Source: Candidatus Nesterenkonia stercoripullorum (GTDB lineage: Bacteria; Actinomycetota; Actinomycetes; Actinomycetales; Micrococcaceae). Taken from it: a stretch of 9,303 nt of DNA. Each line of letters begins with the position of its first letter. The stretch's first letter is position 1. The translations under genes and the position numbers were made by a program. The notes under the pieces are model-generated. The model saw only the letters and a list, made by a program, of their open reading frames with translations, was not told where the DNA came from and did not search any database. Positions 6,430 through 9,303 of the stretch are shown here, piece after piece. The stretch spans positions 1-9,303 of the forward strand of contig DXGD01000235.1 of assembly GCA_019114115.1 (NCBI GenBank), in the 5' to 3' direction.

Positions 6430-6924
6430 TCAGGAGCGGGCTGCCTCACGCGCCAGCATCCACTTCGCGAGGATCATCGAGGCCAGCGCCACGATCCCGG
6501 ACCCGAGCCACCACACCAGCGAAGCGATCGCCGGCCCCGGAAGCACCTCCATCACCTCAGCGCTGTACGGGACCATGAGCTGATCCGGTCCCGGCCAGAT
6601 ATACGCCACAGTGGCTACGGTGAAGATGGTGATGCCCATGACCGCTGACTCCACGATCGAGCCGGCCCGCAGGCCTGCCCACAGCTGAGCCGCGAAGGCC
6701 ATCAGCAGCGCGAGCGCTGCGCCCCACGGGACGACGGAACTGGAGCCGGGCTCCCCGAGAACCAGGATGTTCCCGTGGATGCCCGTGCCCAGCACGCCTA
6801 TGACCGCCCCGATCGAGAACACCAGGCCCATCACGGCAGGACGGTACGCAGAGCCCCTCCGCTGTCCTTCCCGGGCATCGGAGGCCGCCAGCTGTGTGTC
6901 GTCCTTGGGGGCGTCCTCGCTCAT
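6430..6924 (-). CDS. Small four-helix integral membrane protein, function unknown
   Basis: The product has 164 residues and I do not recognise a characterised function; it may belong to the DUF6113 type of actinobacterial membrane proteins, a guess from memory. A charged, hydrophilic N-terminus (1-28) is followed by four predicted membrane segments at about 29-50, 64-84, 89-109 and 131-153, ending in a short basic tail (KWMLAREAARS). Both ends would then lie on the same side, probably the cytoplasm. No catalytic or metal-binding motif stands out. The ATG lies 4 bases after the typA stop with no strong Shine-Dalgarno site at normal spacing (a purine run AAGAAGAG is about 15 bases upstream), so translation may depend on ribosomes finishing typA. 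A hairpin follows its stop codon. Confidence 0.85.
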   Translation of the reverse strand: MSEDAPKDDTQLAASDAREGQRRGSAYRPAVMGLVFSIGAVIGVLGTGIHGNILVLGEPGSSSVVPWGAALALLMAFAAQLWAGLRAGSIVESAVMGITIFTVATVAYIWPGPDQLMVPYSAEVMEVLPGPAIASLVWWLGSGIVALASMILAKWMLAREAARS

Positions 6925-6928
6925 GGAA

Positions 6929-8872
6929 TCAGCCGACGCTCTTCTTGCGGCGGGTCTCCTTGAGCCGCTCAGAGACGGAGAGCGTGATCTTACGGATGCG
7001 GATCGCCTCCGGGGTCACCTCGACGCACTCATCGTCATTGGCGAATTCGAGCGACTCCTCCAGCGTGAGCTTCGTGGGAGGGGTGAGCCCTTCGAAGCTG
7101 TCTGCGCTGGCGGCGCGCATATTCGTCAGCTTCTTCTCCTTGGTGATGTTGACTTCCATGTCCTCGTTGCGGGAGTTCACGCCGACGACCATGCCTTCGT
7201 AGACCTCGCTCTGCGGGTCGATGAAGAAGACACCGCGCTCCTGCAGGTTGATCATGGCGAACGGCGTGGCCGAACCGGAGCGATCAGCAACGAGCGAGCC
7301 CGCAGTGCGGTACTCGATCTCGCCCTTCCACGGCTCGAACCCTGCCGCATAGGAGGAGGCGATGCCGGCGCCGCGGGTCTCGGTGAGGAACTTGGTCCGG
7401 AAGGCGATCAGTCCGCGGGCCGGGACCAGGAACTCCATCCTGATCCACCCGGTGCCGTTGTTCGTCATCGTGGTCATCGTGCCCTTGCGGCCGGCCATGA
7501 GCTGGGTGATCGCACCCATGAACTCCTCTGGAGCGTCGATGGTCATGTTCTCCATCGGCTCGTGCCATGTGCCGTCGATCTCGCGGGCGACGACCTGGGG
7601 TTTGCCGACGGTCAGCTCGAAGCCCTCACGGCGCATCTGCTCCACCAGGATGGCCAGCGCGAGCTCGCCGCGACCCTGGACCTCCCAGGTGTCCGGACGC
7701 TCAGTGGGCAGGACTTGAATCGAGACGTTGCCGATCAGCTCCTTGTCCAGGCGGTCCTTGACCTGCCGTGCCGTCACCTTGGCACCTTTGACGCGCCCGG
7801 CCATCGGCGAGGTGTTGATGCCGATGGTCATCGAGATCGCGGGGTCGTCCACTACGATGTTCGGCAGCGGCTTTGGATTCTCCAGGTCGGTGAGGGTCTC
7901 CCCGATCATGATGTCCTCGATGCCGGCGACGGCGACGATCTCGCCCGGGCCGGCCGAATCCGTCGAGACCCGTTCCAGGCCGCGCGTGGCCAGCAGCTCG
8001 GTGATCTTGACCGTCTTGGTCGTGCCGTCCTTGCGGGCCCAGGCGACCTGCTGATTCTTCTTCAGCGTGCCGTTGAAGATGCGCAGCAGCGCGAGCCGGC
8101 CGAGGAACGGCGAGGCGTCGAGGTTGGTGACGTGGGCCTGGAGGACTTCCTCGGCGTCGTACCGGGGAGCGGGGACGTGCTGCAGGATCGTGGAGAACAG
8201 CGGCTCGAGGTTCTCGGAGTCCGGCAGGCCGCCGTCGGCCGGCTGGATGGTGGAGGCCTTGCCGGCCTTGCCGGAGGCGTACACGATCGGGACGTCCAGG
8301 ATGGAGTCCAGATCCAGGTCCGGGTTGTCCTCTGCGACGTCCGAGGCCAGCCCCAGCAGCAGGTCCATCGTGTCGGAGATGACGCCCTCGATGCGGGCGT
8401 CGGGGCGGTCGGTCTTGTTGACCACCAGGATGACCGGAAGCTGAGCGTTGAGCGCTTTGCGCAGCACGAAGCGGGTCTGCGGCAGCGGGCCCTCAGAGGC
8501 GTCGACAAGCAGGACGACGCCGTCGACCATCGAGAGGCCGCGTTCGACTTCGCCGCCGAAATCGGCGTGTCCGGGAGTGTCGATGACGTTGATCGTGACC
8601 TCATCGGCGCCGGCATGCTCCGGGGCGGAGGGACCGGAGTAGAACACTGTGGTGTTCTTCGCGAGGATCGTGATCCCCTTCTCCTTCTCGAGGTCCCCCG
8701 AGTCCATGACGCGGTCTTCGAGGTCACCATGACCTCCGACCGCTTTGGTCTGGCGGAGCATGGCATCGACCAACGTGGTCTTACCGTGGTCGACGTGCGC
8801 GACGATCGCGACATTACGCAGATCGCGACGCTCGTCGGTGCCGGCCTGTGCGCGAGCGGCAGCAATGGTCAT
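6929..8872 (-). CDS. typA: Ribosome-associated translational GTPase TypA/BipA
   Basis: A cytosolic GTPase of the EF-G/LepA superfamily that binds 70S ribosomes and aids 50S assembly and growth under cold or other stress in bacteria where it was studied. In the 647-residue product the GTPase motifs are clear: G1 AHVDHGKTT (25-33), G2 with Thr68 in EKGITI, G3 DTPGH (98-102), G4 NKTD (152-155) and G5 SGKAG (200-204). Domain II follows at about 240-340, EF-G-like domains III and V at about 345-535, and the TypA-specific C-terminal domain (about 535-640, including [20 protein letters not shown]). The length is close to family norm. The ATG at 8872 gives the usual short tail before [15 protein letters not shown]; the frame stays open to 9016, but that extension is Arg/Pro-rich and unlike family N-termini. 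GGAAGG lies 12 bases upstream, rather far. A possible leader ORF ends on its start codon. Confidence 0.97.
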   Translation of the reverse strand: MTIAAARAQAGTDERRDLRNVAIVAHVDHGKTTLVDAMLRQTKAVGGHGDLEDRVMDSGDLEKEKGITILAKNTTVFYSGPSAPEHAGADEVTINVIDTPGHADFGGEVERGLSMVDGVVLLVDASEGPLPQTRFVLRKALNAQLPVILVVNKTDRPDARIEGVISDTMDLLLGLASDVAEDNPDLDLDSILDVPIVYASGKAGKASTIQPADGGLPDSENLEPLFSTILQHVPAPRYDAEEVLQAHVTNLDASPFLGRLALLRIFNGTLKKNQQVAWARKDGTTKTVKITELLATRGLERVSTDSAGPGEIVAVAGIEDIMIGETLTDLENPKPLPNIVVDDPAISMTIGINTSPMAGRVKGAKVTARQVKDRLDKELIGNVSIQVLPTERPDTWEVQGRGELALAILVEQMRREGFELTVGKPQVVAREIDGTWHEPMENMTIDAPEEFMGAITQLMAGRKGTMTTMTNNGTGWIRMEFLVPARGLIAFRTKFLTETRGAGIASSYAAGFEPWKGEIEYRTAGSLVADRSGSATPFAMINLQERGVFFIDPQSEVYEGMVVGVNSRNEDMEVNITKEKKLTNMRAASADSFEGLTPPTKLTLEESLEFANDDECVEVTPEAIRIRKITLSVSERLKETRRKKSVG

Positions 8873-8919
8873 GTGTGGGCTATGCCTTCCGAATCGTGAA
8901 GTCCCGAACGAGGCGCCAT
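8869..8919 (-). CDS. Possible 16-residue leader ORF upstream of typA
   Basis: An ATG at 8919 opens a 16-codon frame ([16 protein letters not shown]) ending at a TGA (8871-8869) that overlaps the typA start as ATGA. GAGGG lies 6 bases upstream, a better-placed ribosome binding site than that of typA itself. This architecture is typical of translational coupling. Against it, third codon positions are not G/C-biased, a rare ATA codon occurs and the peptide resembles nothing I know. It may be chance. Confidence 0.3.
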   Translation of the reverse strand: MAPRSGLHDSEGIAHT

Positions 8920-8992
8920 GCGTGACCCTCGCCGAGTCTGATGATCGCTCTGGACGGTCTCGTCGTCCGTTCCGGTGGACACGGCAGAGCGG

Positions 8993-9012
8993 GGGTGCCC
9001 GCAAAGGCACCC
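8993..9012 (-). other. Hairpin at the predicted 5' end of the typA leader
   Basis: GGGTGCC (8993-8999) and GGCACCC (9006-9012) form a perfect 7-base-pair stem with a 6-base loop, in either strand. On the minus strand it lies just after the TACACT box, so it would sit at the very 5' end of typA RNA and could protect it. It could instead end the ABC transporter transcript, but no U-tract follows. Confidence 0.45.
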
Positions 9013-9017
9013 TCACC

Positions 9018-9023
9018 AGTGTA
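9018..9023 (-). promoter_or_regulatory. Probable -10 box for typA
   Basis: The minus strand reads TACACT, a good TANNNT match, predicting a start near 9010 and a leader of about 138 bases. The expected -35 (9041-9046, TAACCG) is poor. A GTG at 9010 in the typA frame lies exactly 7 bases after the box, so a leaderless extended form is formally possible but disfavoured by the peptide composition. Confidence 0.4.
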
Positions 9024-9078
9024 CGGCCTCCTGGCCGGAACGGTTATTTCGCGTCCGTGCGCCGCCCCTCTGAGAGAA

Positions 9079-9303
9079 TTAATCCGCCGCGAGCCCCTGT
9101 GCCGCCAGCAGCGAATGACGCGCCTCCCGCCGCTCCCGCTGACGCGCCGGGTCAGGAACCGGCGCCGCAGCCAGAAGGCGGCGGGTGTAGTCCTCCCGGG
9201 GTGCCCGCAGGATCTCGTCCGTCGTGCCCTGTTCCACGCAGCGCCCGTTCTGCATGACCAGCACCTTATGCGCCAGGGAGTCGACGACGGCGAGATCGTG
9301 GCT
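9079..9303 (-). CDS. ABC transporter ATP-binding protein, peptide/nickel type, C-terminal end (partial)
   Basis: Only the last 74 residues lie in the window; the gene continues past the right edge. The frame begins with [20 protein letters not shown], where SHDL is the H-loop (switch) that follows the Walker B region in ABC ATPases, and then reads through [12 protein letters not shown]. The tail [20 protein letters not shown] resembles the HPYTRxLLxAVPxPDP signature of the oligopeptide/dipeptide (OppD/F, DppD/F) C-terminal domain. The protein is thus likely the cytosolic ATPase, or second ATPase half, of a peptide or nickel importer. It reads toward typA with a 206-base gap containing a probable typA promoter, so the two are probably not one operon. 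Walker A, the signature motif and the substrate cannot be judged from this fragment. The stop is TAA. Confidence 0.88.
   Translation of the reverse strand, partial: SHDLAVVDSLAHKVLVMQNGRCVEQGTTDEILRAPREDYTRRLLAAAPVPDPARQRERREARHSLLAAQGLAAD

Noticed and set aside
6767..8899. A 710-codon open frame on the plus strand opposite typA
   Set aside because: It is antisense to a certain GTPase gene, has no recognisable motif and a His/Asp/Arg-rich composition typical of reverse frames in GC-rich DNA.
8873..9016. N-terminal extension of typA to a GTG at 9016 or 9010
   Set aside because: The added 46-48 residues are Arg/Pro/His-rich, unlike TypA N-termini, and cover the probable promoter and hairpin.
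1..9303. Search for tRNA, rRNA, riboswitch, insertion sequence, attachment site or CRISPR
   Set aside because: No cloverleaf-like segment, terminal inverted repeats, transposase frame or regularly spaced repeat array was seen by eye; all gaps between genes are under 210 bases.

Overview
The window is GC-rich, densely packed chromosomal DNA with strongly G/C-biased third codon positions. Gene content, protein sequences and probable leaderless promoters point to a high-GC actinobacterium, most likely of the Micrococcaceae (Arthrobacter, Nesterenkonia or Kocuria type). That placement rests on remembered resemblance, not on a search. It looks like a stable core region: no insertion sequences, integrases, tRNA or rRNA genes, CRISPR arrays or phage genes were seen.

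Layout from left to right. The dapE gene (minus strand) and dapD (plus strand) diverge from a 53-base gap. This gap appears to hold two overlapping promoters, each placing the transcription start on or next to the ATG. Behind dapD, on the same strand, lies an uncharacterised single-pass envelope protein with an acidic insertion and an acidic tail repeat. It runs convergently into gltA (citrate synthase, minus strand), with only 14 bases between the stop codons and a hairpin across the junction. Further right, all on the minus strand and read right to left: the end of a peptide-type ABC transporter ATPase (cut by the window edge), a 206-base leader region, typA (BipA GTPase), a four-helix membrane protein 4 bases after it, a hairpin, then fdxA (7Fe ferredoxin), dapC 5 bases after it, and gltA.

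Function. DapD, DapC and DapE are the three succinylase-branch enzymes that convert tetrahydrodipicolinate to LL-diaminopimelate, for lysine and cell-wall synthesis. They surround citrate synthase, which feeds the TCA cycle. FdxA supplies a low-potential electron carrier, and TypA is a ribosome-associated stress GTPase. Most of the window is therefore ordinary housekeeping.

The parts that merit a second look are regulatory or uncharacterised: the interlocked dapE/dapD promoters; the envelope protein, which looks like a diverged lysozyme-like (LQES...GLFQ) family member; a possible 16-codon leader ORF whose stop overlaps the typA start; and several structured intergenic segments. I found no convincing evidence of a wholly new multi-gene system.
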